A DNA stretch of 64,000 nt. Source: Streptomyces camponoticapitis. Lineage in GTDB: Bacteria > Actinomycetota > Actinomycetes > Streptomycetales > Streptomycetaceae. The notes under the pieces were generated by a model that was not told the origin of the DNA, made no database searches, and was given only the letters and a program-made list of their open reading frames with translations. Below are positions 16,262 through 25,034 of this stretch, in pieces. Position 1 is the first letter of the stretch. Every line of letters starts with the position of its first letter. The stretch covers positions 124,001-188,000 of the forward strand of contig NZ_BMMV01000009.1 in the NCBI RefSeq assembly GCF_014646115.1, given 5' to 3'. The position numbers were made by a program, and so were the translations under genes.

Positions 16262-17671
16262 ATGACCGCGAGCACCACCGGCGTCGGTACGACCGCCGGC
16301 TCGGCGGGCGACGCGCCCGCCCGGTCCGCCTCGGCTTTCGTCCTCCTGGGCACCGTCCAGGCCACCCTGATCTTCACGCTCGCGGCGCTCGCCGTCCCGC
16401 TGCCGGACATCGGGCGGGAGTTCACCCTCGACCGGTCCCAACTGATCCTGCTCAGCGCCGCGTACGGACTCACCTTCGCGGGGCTGCTGCTCCTCGGCGG
16501 CCGGCTCGCCGACCGGTACGGCGGGCGCCGCGCGCTCACCGCCGGTCTGCTGGTCTTCGCCGCCGCCTCGGGGGCCGCCCCGCTCGCCCCCGGCTACGAG
16601 GCACTCCTCGCCGGCCGCTTCGCACAGGGCGTGGGCGCCGCGCTCGTCGCCCCCGCCGCGATGAACGTGCTGCGTACGGTGTTCGCCTCACCCGCCGCGT
16701 ACGGCCGGGCCATGGCGACCTGGGGCGGGCTCTCGGTGCTCGGCGCCACCGCCGGCAATCTCGGCTCCGGCGTCATCTCGGCGCTGCTGTCCTGGCGTTG
16801 GAGCTTCGCCGTACCGCTTCTGGTGGCCGGCGCGGCGCTGGTGCTGGCGCCCCGGCTGCTGCCCGCCACCCCGCCCGCCGCCGGCCGCTCGCTGGATCTG
16901 CCGGGCGCGGCCCTCGCCACCGGCGGGATCGTCCTGGCCAGCTACGGCCTCGTCCTCACCGACGCCCACCCGTGGGGTTCGCCGGCGGTGCTCGTGCCGC
17001 TGGCGGCCGGGGTCGCGCTCTGCGCGGCGTTCCTGCTCACCGAGCGCCACGCCCACGACCCGCTCCTGCCACCGCGCTTCGTCCTCGACCGCCGGCGGGC
17101 GACAGGTCTCGCCGCCATCGCGCTGACGGCGGCGGGCACCTCCATGACGTTCGTCCTGCTGTCGCTCCATCTCCAGCAGGGGCGTGGCTACTCGGAGTTG
17201 GAGACCTCGGCGGCGTTCACGCCGTTCGCCGCCGCCCTGCTGGCGTCGGGGCGGGCCGCCGGGGCGCTGATCGCCCGGTACGGGGCGCCCCGTGTCACGG
17301 CCGCGGGGCTGACGACGGGTGCGGCGGGGCTCGCGCTGCTGGCGGCGAGCGGCGCGGGCGCCGGCTCCGCGCCGTACGCCCACGGGTTGCTGCCCGGTCT
17401 CGTCCTGCTGCCGGCGGGCGCCGCCGCGTCCTTCGCGGGGGCCGCCGTACTCGTGACCAGCGGGGTGCCGGACCGGCAGACCGGCCTCGCGGGCGGGGTG
17501 CTCAACACGGCCATGGAGCTCGGACCGACCGTGCTCTTCGCCGCGCTGCTGGCCCTCGGCGATGACGCCGTATCGCTCGCGGCGACGGCGGGCGCCTTCG
17601 TCGCGCTGGCGTGCGCCACGGCGGCCCTGGCCGCGCTCGGCTCCCGCGAAGCGAGGGCGGACGTCCACTGA
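16262..17671 (+). CDS. MFS exporter (DHA2-like), TetR-controlled
   Basis: A 469-residue major facilitator with about 14 predicted helices. It has the loop 2-3 motif GGRLADRYGGRRAL (near residue 80) and the helix 5 antiporter segment GATAGNLGSGVISALLSW near 165-182. The family uses the proton gradient to expel drugs or metabolites. AGGGGGA precedes ATG 16262. The operator shared with the TetR gene lies in the promoter, and an SDR gene follows 67 nt downstream on the same strand. Together they look like a modify-and-export pair for one compound, whose nature the sequence does not show. Confidence 0.88.
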   Translation: MTASTTGVGTTAGSAGDAPARSASAFVLLGTVQATLIFTLAALAVPLPDIGREFTLDRSQLILLSAAYGLTFAGLLLLGGRLADRYGGRRALTAGLLVFAAASGAAPLAPGYEALLAGRFAQGVGAALVAPAAMNVLRTVFASPAAYGRAMATWGGLSVLGATAGNLGSGVISALLSWRWSFAVPLLVAGAALVLAPRLLPATPPAAGRSLDLPGAALATGGIVLASYGLVLTDAHPWGSPAVLVPLAAGVALCAAFLLTERHAHDPLLPPRFVLDRRRATGLAAIALTAAGTSMTFVLLSLHLQQGRGYSELETSAAFTPFAAALLASGRAAGALIARYGAPRVTAAGLTTGAAGLALLAASGAGAGSAPYAHGLLPGLVLLPAGAAASFAGAAVLVTSGVPDRQTGLAGGVLNTAMELGPTVLFAALLALGDDAVSLAATAGAFVALACATAALAALGSREARADVH

Positions 17672-17738
17672 CCGCCCGCTCACCGAACGACCTCCGTCGC
17701 ACCTCACACACCGTCAAGATCCGAAAAGGGAGTCATCC

Positions 17739-18500
17739 ATGTCCGCTCGCTTCACCGGCAAGACCGTCCTCGTCACCGGCGCCGGCTCCGGCATAGGCCG
17801 CGCCGTCGCGGTAGCGTTCGCGGCCGAAGGCGCCAAGCTCGTCCTCGCCGGGCGCGGCGCGGCCCCGCTGGAGGAGACCGGCGCCCTGATCACGACGGCG
17901 GGCGGCGAGGCGCTCGTCGTCACCGCCGACGTCTCCCGCGCGCGGGACGTACGGGCGCTGGTGCGGACGGCGGTCGACCACTTCGGACGGCTCGACGTCG
18001 CCGTCAACAACGCGGGGATCTTCCGGGGCGGCGCGCCCCTCGCCGACCTCCCCGTCGAGGACTGGCAGGCGCTGCTCGACATCAACCTCACCGGTGTCCT
18101 GCACTGCCTCCAGGCCGAGATCGCCCAGATGCGGGCGGACGGTGGCGGCGCCATCGTCAACGTCTCCTCCAACCTCGGCGCCCACATGCGCATCCCGAAC
18201 GTGGCGGGCTATCTCACCTCCAAGGCGGCCGTCTCCACGCTGACCCGGGCCGCCGCCCTGGACCACATCCAGGACGGCGTCCGGATCAACGCCGTCTCCC
18301 CCGGTGCGTCGGACACCACCATGTCGCTCCGGCCGGGCGAGACCCCGGCCGACCGGACCGCCCGGATGAAGGAGCAGTCGCCGCTCGGCCGGGTGTCGGC
18401 GACGGAGGAGGTGGCGGCGGCCGTGCTGTATCTCGCCTCGCCGGACGCGGCGTCGGTGGTGGGTACGGACCTTGTCGTCGACGGCGGCGCGGCGGCCTGA
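17739..18500 (+). CDS. SDR-family oxidoreductase
   Basis: A 253-residue classical short-chain dehydrogenase. The cofactor motif TGAGSGIGRA is at residues 13-22, NNAGIF near 89, the catalytic serine in IVNVSSNLG near 140, and Tyr-x-x-x-Lys in YLTSKAA near 157-163. VVGTDLVVDGGAA is the standard C-terminus. It probably uses NAD(P)(H); an acidic or basic discriminator is not clear, although the residue region LAGRG suggests NADP. It follows the MFS gene in the same direction with AAAGGGAG as ribosome site and is likely co-transcribed under the TetR repressor. Confidence 0.9.
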   Translation: MSARFTGKTVLVTGAGSGIGRAVAVAFAAEGAKLVLAGRGAAPLEETGALITTAGGEALVVTADVSRARDVRALVRTAVDHFGRLDVAVNNAGIFRGGAPLADLPVEDWQALLDINLTGVLHCLQAEIAQMRADGGGAIVNVSSNLGAHMRIPNVAGYLTSKAAVSTLTRAAALDHIQDGVRINAVSPGASDTTMSLRPGETPADRTARMKEQSPLGRVSATEEVAAAVLYLASPDAASVVGTDLVVDGGAAA

Positions 18501-18653
18501 CGTCGGGGCGGTACGAATGGCTCAGCCCCGCACCGGGTGTTGGCCGCGCCGCGCCGCCCACGCGCCCCGGAGTTCAGACGGTGGCCATCCGGTCGCCGTA
18601 GGTTGTCGTGCGCACGCCACCTCATGCCCACCCCACCCCCATGGAGCGGCCCA

Positions 18654-19814
18654 GTGGAACGTCGCAATTTTCTGCGTGGAGCGGTCATCGGAACCTCCGC
18701 GGCCGCACTCGGCGGCACACTCTGGCGCGGCGCGGCCTACGCCGACCCCGCACAGCCCGGCGCGGGGCCGTACGGCGCGCTCGGATCCGCCGACGGCAAC
18801 AACATCCGGCTGCCCGCCGGTTTCACCAGCAGAGTCGTCGCGCGGTCCGGGCAGACCGTGCCCGGTACGTCGTACACCTGGCACAACGCCCCTGACGGCG
18901 GCGCCTGTTACGCCGACGGCAGCGGTTGGATCTATGTCTCCAACTCGGAGATCAACCCCTCCGGCGGCGCGGGCGCGGTCCGCTTCTCCGCGGCGGGCGC
19001 GATCACCGGTGCCTACCGGATCCTCTCCGGCACCCGGCAGAACTGCGCGGGCGGCAGCACCCCGTGGAACACCTGGCTCTCCTGCGAGGAGGTGGACCGC
19101 GGGTATGTGTACGAGACCGATCCGTGGGGCGTGAAGGCCGCGGTACGGCGCGACGCGATGGGCCGGTTCAAGCACGAGGCCGCGGCGGCCGACCCGGTGC
19201 GCCGGGTGATCTATCTGACCGAGGACGAGACGAACGGGTGCTTCTACCGTTTCACGCCCACCACATGGGGTGATCTGTCCGCCGGCACCCTCCAGGTGCT
19301 GCGGGCCGGCACCGCCGCCTCGGGCTCCTTCACCTGGGCGGCGGTGCCGGACCCGGACGGCTCGCCGACCCAGACCCGTGACCAGGTCTCGGGTGCCAAG
19401 CGGTTCAACGGGGGCGAGGGCTGCTACTACGCGGACGGCTCGGTGTGGTTCACCACCAAGGGCGACAACCGCGTCTGGCGGGTCGATCCGGCCGCCGGTA
19501 CCTACGAGTTGGCGTACGACGACTCGCTCGTCAGCGGCGGCGGTGCCCCGCTGACCGGTGTCGACAACGTCACCGGCTCCTCGTCCGGTGATCTCTTCGT
19601 CGCCGAGGACGGCGGGAACCTGGAGATCTGCGTGATCACTCCCGATGACGTCGTCGCGCCGTTCCTTCGCGTCGGCGGGCAGTCGGGCTCGGAGATCACC
19701 GGTCCGGCCTTCTCGCCGGACGGCTCACGGCTGTACTTCTCCAGCCAGCGCGGTACGAGCGGCAGTTCGTCGGGCGGCATCACCTACGAGGTGACGGGGC
19801 CGTTCCGCAGGTAG
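18654..19814 (+). CDS. Tat-exported PhoX-like (DUF839) protein
   Basis: A 386-residue secreted protein. The N-terminus MERRNFLRGAVIGTSAAALG carries a twin-arginine signal (RRNFLRG) with a cut near residue 31 (AYADPAQ), so it is exported folded. The rest is a beta-propeller-like repeat protein: WHNAPDGGACYADGSGWIYVSNSE, NTWLSCEEV, GRFKHEAAAADP, YLTEDETNGCFYRF and DNVTGSSSGDLFVAEDGG are hallmarks of the PhoX/DUF839 family. Those phosphatases use calcium and iron and release phosphate from esters. The conserved Cys in LSCEE and the Glu residues are present, but I cannot confirm the full metal site. The start is GTG 18654, with GGAGCGG upstream; the long frame before it lacks a signal. Confidence 0.85.
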   Translation: MERRNFLRGAVIGTSAAALGGTLWRGAAYADPAQPGAGPYGALGSADGNNIRLPAGFTSRVVARSGQTVPGTSYTWHNAPDGGACYADGSGWIYVSNSEINPSGGAGAVRFSAAGAITGAYRILSGTRQNCAGGSTPWNTWLSCEEVDRGYVYETDPWGVKAAVRRDAMGRFKHEAAAADPVRRVIYLTEDETNGCFYRFTPTTWGDLSAGTLQVLRAGTAASGSFTWAAVPDPDGSPTQTRDQVSGAKRFNGGEGCYYADGSVWFTTKGDNRVWRVDPAAGTYELAYDDSLVSGGGAPLTGVDNVTGSSSGDLFVAEDGGNLEICVITPDDVVAPFLRVGGQSGSEITGPAFSPDGSRLYFSSQRGTSGSSSGGITYEVTGPFRR

Positions 19815-19862
19815 GACGACGTCCCGTCCGGCCCCGTCCCGCGTCCCGCCGGACCTGCCGTC

Positions 19863-20867
19863 CTACCTCCGGGACCGGCCGGGCAGCTTCTGGGCGCCGC
19901 CGCGCAACAGGGCGGCGCCCAGCGGTGTGAGCGTGTGCAGGACGGCGTTGCCGTGGCGCAGGGTCACCACGAGGCCCGCCTCACGCAGGACACACGCGTG
20001 CTGGCTGGCCGAGGCGAGTGACACCCCCGCCCTGCGGGCGAGTTCACTGGTGGTCGTGCCGTGCTCGATCGCGCTCAGGACGGCGGAGCGCGTACGGCCG
20101 ACCAGTCGGCCGAGGGACGCCCCGGCGCCCCGGCCGCCGTGGCCCGAGGCGACCGGGGTGTCCGCGTACGTGACGGGGTAGACGAGCACCGGCGGCAGCG
20201 CCGGGTCGCGGTAGACGACCGGTGTGACCCGGCAGAAGTACGAGGGCTGGAGCAGCAACCCCCGCCCGTCCAGCCGCAGTTCGCGATCCACGGGGTAGTC
20301 GGCCTCCAGGACCGGGGCGCGCCAGCGGATCATCGGCGGGAGCGTGGCGAGCAGTTCGTCCGTACCCCCGTCGAGCAGCGCTCGGCCCCTGGCGACGCGG
20401 TCCGCCTCGGCGCGTGCCCTGATGTGCGGCCAGTACGGCTCCACCGCCGCCCGGTGGTACGCGCGCAGCGCCCCGGCGAGCCGGCCCAGCTCCGCCGGGT
20501 CGCCCTCGGTGAGGGCGGCGGTCCGGGCGGGGCGGGCGGCCGATCCGGAAGGCAGCAGGGCCAGTTCCGTACGGACCCGCTCCTCCGGTGTCGCGCGCAG
20601 CGCCTCCAGCCCGTCCACGAGCCCGAATCTGCTCTCCGGGGGCGTCAGGAAATCCGGGAAATAGCCCCGGCGGGGCACCAGCGCGTTGAGCAGACGTGTT
20701 TCACCCTTCAACTTCGCCCGCGCTTCCGCACGCCATTCCCCGAAAACGAGTGCACCGCGCCGGTCCCGCAATCGGTGAAAGCTGAGAATCGTTTCCCACA
20801 ACGGGTCGGGACCGGCGGCCATCCTGACCCCGCCCAGGTCTCTTCCCGTGAAATGAATTCGCAGCAC
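19863..20867 (-). CDS. ArsR-type winged-helix regulator with DUF5937-like sensor domain
   Basis: A 334-residue protein. Residues 1-230 form an all-alpha sensor-like region of the DUF5937 type (WETILSFHRLRDRRG, YFPDFLTPPES). The last 80 residues form a winged helix: TTSELARRAGVSLASASQHACVLREAGLV is the helix-turn-helix, then HTLTPLGAALL. Such proteins are common in Streptomyces and repress neighbouring genes in response to unknown signals. GTG 20867 is preferred over the longer frame because GGGGGATG is 4-6 nt upstream. It converges on the PhoX-like gene. Its own target is not evident; an inverted repeat at 20942 could be its operator. Confidence 0.82.
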   Translation of the reverse strand: MLRIHFTGRDLGGVRMAAGPDPLWETILSFHRLRDRRGALVFGEWRAEARAKLKGETRLLNALVPRRGYFPDFLTPPESRFGLVDGLEALRATPEERVRTELALLPSGSAARPARTAALTEGDPAELGRLAGALRAYHRAAVEPYWPHIRARAEADRVARGRALLDGGTDELLATLPPMIRWRAPVLEADYPVDRELRLDGRGLLLQPSYFCRVTPVVYRDPALPPVLVYPVTYADTPVASGHGGRGAGASLGRLVGRTRSAVLSAIEHGTTTSELARRAGVSLASASQHACVLREAGLVVTLRHGNAVLHTLTPLGAALLRGGAQKLPGRSRR

Positions 20868-20941
20868 CCATCCCCCACTTGTTGCATCCGCAATCGACAC
20901 CAGCGATGAGTATGCACGTCATCACAGGCCGTCACCACGGA

Positions 20942-20961
20942 GTTTCAGCCACAGTTGAAAC
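20942..20961. promoter_or_regulatory. Possible operator upstream of the ArsR-type gene
   Basis: GTTTCA and TGAAAC face each other across 8 bases, about 75 bp upstream of GTG 20867. The AT content is high for this genome. Confidence 0.4.
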
Positions 20962-21104
20962 GCATCGCGTGGTCCGGGTGCGAAACGAAAGGCTGTACCG
21001 GGTCAGGCGCGAAACCCGAACCACCGGAAAGGCGCTGTGAAGGCCGTGGGGGGCTTTGCGCGCTCGGCGGCGGTCGGTGAGGGTTACGGCTCCGCGCCCG
21101 GCCT

Positions 21105-21151
21105 GAAAAATGGGGTGCGGCCGATGGATGGGGATCCACCGGCCGCACCCC
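21105..21151 (-). terminator. Intrinsic terminator of ppdK
   Basis: GGGGTGCGGCCG (21112-21123) pairs perfectly with CGGCCGCACCCC (21140-21151). On the minus strand the stem is followed by ATTTTTCAG, a real T-run, which is rare in this window. It lies about 115 nt past the ppdK stop. Confidence 0.85.
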
Positions 21152-21266
21152 GATTTGTTTCCGTCCCGGTCTTATCCATTTCGGGAAGAGCGGGTGCGAG
21201 CCATTTCACATTCGGCGCGAAGCGATACCGTGCCCGTCGTCCGGCGCCGGCGAATACGCCGGAGGC

Positions 21267-24026
21267 TCAGCGCGAGTCGCCGGAGCCGTCCGAGAGCGCC
21301 GCCGCCCGCCCGGCCTCCAGCCGCGCCACGGGGATCCGGAACGGCGAGCAGGACACGTAGTCCAGGCCCACCTCGTGGAAGAAGTGCACCGACTCGGGGT
21401 CGCCGCCGTGCTCGCCGCAGATGCCCAGCTTCAGATCGGGCCGCGTCTTGCGGCCGGCCTCGCTCGCGCTGCGCACGAGCGCCCCGACACCGTCCATGTC
21501 GATGGTCTCGAACGGGGACACCCCGAAGATGCCCTTCTCCAGATACGCGGTGAAGAAGCTCGCCTCGACGTCGTCGCGGGAGAATCCCCAGACGGTCTGG
21601 GTGAGGTCGTTCGTACCGAAGGAGAAGAACTCGGCGGCCTCGGCGATCTGACCTGCCGTCAGCGCGGCACGGGGGAGTTCGATCATCGTGCCGAGCGCCA
21701 GTTTGAGATCGGTGCCGCTGGTCCGCCGTACCTCGGCGATGACCTGTTCGGCCTCGTCGCGGACGATCTCCAGCTCCTGGACGGTGCCGACGAGCGGGAT
21801 CATGATCTCGGGGCGCGGGTCGCCCTTGGCCCGCTTGCGCTCGGCCGCGGCCTCGGCGATGGCCCGCACCTGCATCGCGAACAGTCCGGGGATGACCAGG
21901 CCGAGCCGTACGCCGCGCAGTCCCAGCATCGGGTTCTGCTCGTGCAGTTTGTGCACGGCCTGGAGCAGCCGCAGGTCGTTCTCGTTGTGGTCCTTCCGGG
22001 CCTCGGCGAGGGCGACCCGCACCGACAACTCGGTGATGTCGGGCAGGAACTCGTGCAGCGGCGGGTCCAGCAGCCGTACGGTGACGGGCAGTCCGTCCAT
22101 CGCCTCGAACAGCTCGACGAAGTCCTTCCGCTGCAACGGCAGCAGGTTCTTCAGGGCCAGCTCGCGCTCGTCGTCGGTGTCCGCGAGGATCAACTTCTCG
22201 ACCATGGCCCGGCGTTCACCGAGGAACATGTGCTCGGTACGGCACAGTCCGATGCCCTGCGCGCCGAAGCGCCGGGCGCGAAGCGCGTCCTCGGTGTTGT
22301 CGGCGTTGGCCCGCACCCGCAGCCGGCGGCGGCGGTCGGCGTACGCCATCATCCGGTGCACGGCCTCGACCAGTTCGTCCGCGTCGTCGGCGCCCGCGTG
22401 CATACGGCCCTCGAAGTACTCGACCACCGGCGAGGGGACGACCGGTACCTCGCCGAGGTAGACCTTGCCGGTCGAGCCGTCGACGGAGACGATGTCGCCC
22501 TCCTCGACGACGGTCTTGCCGACGGTCATCCGGCGCCGCTTGGTGTCGACCTCCAGCTCCTCCGCCCCGCAGACACAGGTCTTGCCCATGCCGCGGGCGA
22601 CGACGGCGGCGTGCGAGGTCTTGCCGCCGCGCGAGGTCAGGATGCCCTCGGCGGCGATCATGCCGTCCAGGTCGTCCGGGTTGGTCTCACGGCGGATGAG
22701 GATGACCTTCTCGCCGGAGCGCGACCACTTGACCGCGGTGTACGAGTCGAAGACCGCCTTGCCGACGGCGGCCCCGGGCGAAGCGGCGATACCGCGCCCC
22801 AGCAGCTCGGACCCCTTCCCGCCGCGGGCCCGGTCGTCCTCGAAGCGCGGGAACATCAACTGGGCCAGCTGCGCCCCGTTGACGCGCTGGAGCGCCTCCG
22901 CCTCGTCGATCAGGCCCTGGTCGACGAGCTGGGTCGCGATCCGGAAGGCGGCACCGGCGGTGCGCTTGCCGACGCGGGTCTGCAGCATCCACAACTCGCC
23001 GCGCTCGATGGTGAACTCGATGTCGCAGAGGTCCCGGTAGTGCGTCTCCAGGGTCTCCATGATCTGCATCAGCCGGTCGTACGACCTCTTGTCGATGGTC
23101 TCCAGATCGGCGAGCGGCACGGTGTTGCGGATACCGGCGACGACGTCCTCACCCTGCGCGTTCTGGAGGTAGTCGCCGTACACACCCTGGTGACCGCTGG
23201 CCGGGTCGCGGGTGAAGGCGACACCGGTGCCGGAGTCCGGGCCGAGGTTGCCGAAGACCATGGAGCAGATGTTCACGGCGGTGCCGAGGTCGCCCGGGAT
23301 GCGCTCCTGGCGGCGGTAGAGCTTGGCGCGGTCGGTGTTCCAGGACTCGAAGACGGAGCAGATGGCGAGATCCATCTGCTCACGCGGGTCCTGCGGGAAG
23401 TCACGTCCCGCGTCGCGCGAGACGATCTTCTTGAACTGCTTGACCAGCTTCTTCAGGTCGGCGGCGTCGAGGTCGACGTCGGTGGCGGCCCTCTTCGCCC
23501 GCTTGGCCTCCTCCAGCGCCTCCTCGAAGTGGTCGCCGTCGACGCCGAGGACGGTCTTGCCGAACATCTGGATGAGCCGGCGGTAGGAGTCCCAGGCGAA
23601 GCGCTCGTCGCCGGACTGTTTGGCGAGGCCGGCGACGGACTTGTCGGAGAGGCCGATGTTGAGGACGGTGTCCATCATCCCGGGCATGGAGAACTTGGCG
23701 CCGGACCGTACGGAGACGAGCAGCGGGTCGTCGGACTGGCCGAGCCTCTTGCCCATCGTGCGTTCGAGGGCGTCGAGGTGTTCGCCGACCTCCGCCCGCA
23801 GGGCGGGCGGCTCCGCGCCGGTGTCGAGGTAGACCTTGCACGCCTCGCTGGTGATCGTGAAGCCCGGAGGGACGGGCAGCCCGAGGTTGGTCATCTCGGC
23901 GAGGTTGGCGCCCTTGCCGCCGAGGAGGCCCTTGAGATCCTTGTTGCCCTCGGTGAAGTCGTAGACGAACTTCCGGTCCTGCGGGGCGGTGTCTGTCGCT
24001 ACGTGGGTGTCTTTGCTTCTCGACAC
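21267..24026 (-). CDS. ppdK: Pyruvate, phosphate dikinase
   Basis: A 919-residue enzyme interconverting pyruvate, ATP and phosphate with PEP, AMP and pyrophosphate. The order is an ATP-grasp domain (FVYDFTEGNKDLKGLLGGKG near residues 23-42, GLPVPPGFTIT), the phosphohistidine swivel domain with GGKTSHAAVVARGMGKTCV (catalytic His in TSHAA), and a C-terminal TIM barrel (GIGLCRTEHMF, GTMIELPRAAL, SFGTNDLTQT, GICGEHGG). All key motifs are intact. The Thr-Ser-His context is the one phosphorylated by PPDK regulatory proteins in other bacteria. The start is GTG 24026 with GGAGGAG 9 nt upstream. It is a single gene followed by a strong T-run terminator. Confidence 0.95.
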   Translation of the reverse strand: MSRSKDTHVATDTAPQDRKFVYDFTEGNKDLKGLLGGKGANLAEMTNLGLPVPPGFTITSEACKVYLDTGAEPPALRAEVGEHLDALERTMGKRLGQSDDPLLVSVRSGAKFSMPGMMDTVLNIGLSDKSVAGLAKQSGDERFAWDSYRRLIQMFGKTVLGVDGDHFEEALEEAKRAKRAATDVDLDAADLKKLVKQFKKIVSRDAGRDFPQDPREQMDLAICSVFESWNTDRAKLYRRQERIPGDLGTAVNICSMVFGNLGPDSGTGVAFTRDPASGHQGVYGDYLQNAQGEDVVAGIRNTVPLADLETIDKRSYDRLMQIMETLETHYRDLCDIEFTIERGELWMLQTRVGKRTAGAAFRIATQLVDQGLIDEAEALQRVNGAQLAQLMFPRFEDDRARGGKGSELLGRGIAASPGAAVGKAVFDSYTAVKWSRSGEKVILIRRETNPDDLDGMIAAEGILTSRGGKTSHAAVVARGMGKTCVCGAEELEVDTKRRRMTVGKTVVEEGDIVSVDGSTGKVYLGEVPVVPSPVVEYFEGRMHAGADDADELVEAVHRMMAYADRRRRLRVRANADNTEDALRARRFGAQGIGLCRTEHMFLGERRAMVEKLILADTDDERELALKNLLPLQRKDFVELFEAMDGLPVTVRLLDPPLHEFLPDITELSVRVALAEARKDHNENDLRLLQAVHKLHEQNPMLGLRGVRLGLVIPGLFAMQVRAIAEAAAERKRAKGDPRPEIMIPLVGTVQELEIVRDEAEQVIAEVRRTSGTDLKLALGTMIELPRAALTAGQIAEAAEFFSFGTNDLTQTVWGFSRDDVEASFFTAYLEKGIFGVSPFETIDMDGVGALVRSASEAGRKTRPDLKLGICGEHGGDPESVHFFHEVGLDYVSCSPFRIPVARLEAGRAAALSDGSGDSR

Positions 24027-24274
24027 GGATCTCGACTCCTCCGGGAGGCGCTGGCTGCCCTGACGGCGAGGAACATACCCAGATCGAAGGTGCCTGGACA
24101 TGTCCACTTGTCCGTCATACGGCCGCAACCACCCGTCCGCCACTGGATCGAATGCGAATGACGGGGGGTCACCGATCCCGAGCCCCTTCACGCCTCGAAC
24201 CGGCCATGACCTTCGCATGGGACAACGCGCTCACCTGAGCGGTGATGGCGACTTCTGAGTTCACCTCTCGAACG

Positions 24275-24307
24275 CGGAAGGGGTGGCACCCAGTGCCACC
24301 CCTTCCG
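24275..24307 (-). terminator. Terminator of the importer/HAD operon
   Basis: CGGAAGGGGTGGCA and TGCCACCCCTTCCG form a perfect 14-bp stem with a 5-nt loop, 17 nt after the HAD stop codon on the minus strand. It separates the operon from ppdK. Confidence 0.75.
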
Positions 24308-24323
24308 GAAGTGCAGTCGCGCG

Positions 24324-25034
24324 TCAACCGCTCGTCTGAGCGAAGGATCTATCAGACGTGGCGAGAATCACGCCCTCCAGTACCGCCGGATCCACGTCCT
24401 CCAGACTGCTCGCGAAGTACCGGCCCTTCCCCGGCGCCACCGGCAGGAGCGAGGGAACGACGAGGACGGGACACCCGGCGGCCTCGGCGGAGGCCGTGCC
24501 GTCCGGGGAGTCCTCCACGGCCACGCACGCGCCGGGCGCGACACCGAAGCGCTCGGCCGCCGCCCGGTAGGGATCCGGGTACGGCTTGGTCCGTACGGTG
24601 TCGTCGGCCGACAGCGTGAAGGCGAAGGCGACATCGGCCAGCGAGCCCGCGACGACCGAGTCGACCACGCTGCGCGGTGAGGCGCTGACCAACGCGAAGG
24701 GCACTCCCGCCTGTTCGAGGGCGGCGAGCAGCCGACCGGCTCCCGGGCGCGGGGGCGCGCCCGCCTCCACACGCCGGAGGAAGGACGCGGCGAGGTCGGC
24801 GGCGACCGTGTCCGGGCGGGGCGCGCCCGTCATCCGTACGAGGTGGGCCGCCGTGTCGGCGACGGCGCGGCCCACGACCTCGGGCGCGTCGGCGTCCGAG
24901 AGGCGGTGGCCGAGTCCCCTGGCGACCTCGGCCGCCGCCTCCCACCACAGCGACTCGGTGTCCACGAGGGTGCCGTCCATGTCGAAGAGGACGGCGGCGG
25001 GGACACGTACCCGGTGGCCGTCCGGCCCGCTCAC
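24324..25034 (-). CDS. HAD-superfamily phosphatase (beta-phosphoglucomutase-like)
   Basis: A 236-residue hydrolase. Motif I, VLFDMDGTLVDTE, is at residues 12-24, with both aspartates. A helical cap follows, motif II is VSASPRS near 127, the motif III lysine is in KPYPDPY near 163, and motif IV is AVEDSPDG near 184. Subfamily IA members remove phosphate from sugar phosphates and similar small molecules. The GTG start overlaps the stop of the ABC ATPase (GTGA at 25031-25034), so it is translationally coupled to the importer. That suggests it acts on the imported compound or its phosphorylated product. It is not obviously a phosphonatase, whose insertion and Lys Schiff-base motif I do not see. 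Confidence 0.85.
   Translation of the reverse strand: MSGPDGHRVRVPAAVLFDMDGTLVDTESLWWEAAAEVARGLGHRLSDADAPEVVGRAVADTAAHLVRMTGAPRPDTVAADLAASFLRRVEAGAPPRPGAGRLLAALEQAGVPFALVSASPRSVVDSVVAGSLADVAFAFTLSADDTVRTKPYPDPYRAAAERFGVAPGACVAVEDSPDGTASAEAAGCPVLVVPSLLPVAPGKGRYFASSLEDVDPAVLEGVILATSDRSFAQTSG

Larger units (their letters stand above)
20868..21266. other. Gene-free stretch between the ArsR-type regulator and ppdK
   Basis: It holds the regulator's promoter region with an inverted repeat (20942-20961) on the left and the ppdK terminator (21105-21151) on the right. Short open frames here lack ribosome sites and recognisable protein features, and I do not call them genes. Confidence 0.6.

Noticed and set aside
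21037..21360. Small gene between the ArsR-type regulator and ppdK
   Set aside because: The frame runs through the perfect ppdK terminator hairpin and into the ppdK end, lacks a ribosome site and has no protein character.
21375..24161. A 928-codon open frame opposite ppdK
   Set aside because: It mirrors the ppdK codon structure exactly, has no ribosome site or motif, and its length only reflects the lack of AT-rich stop codons.
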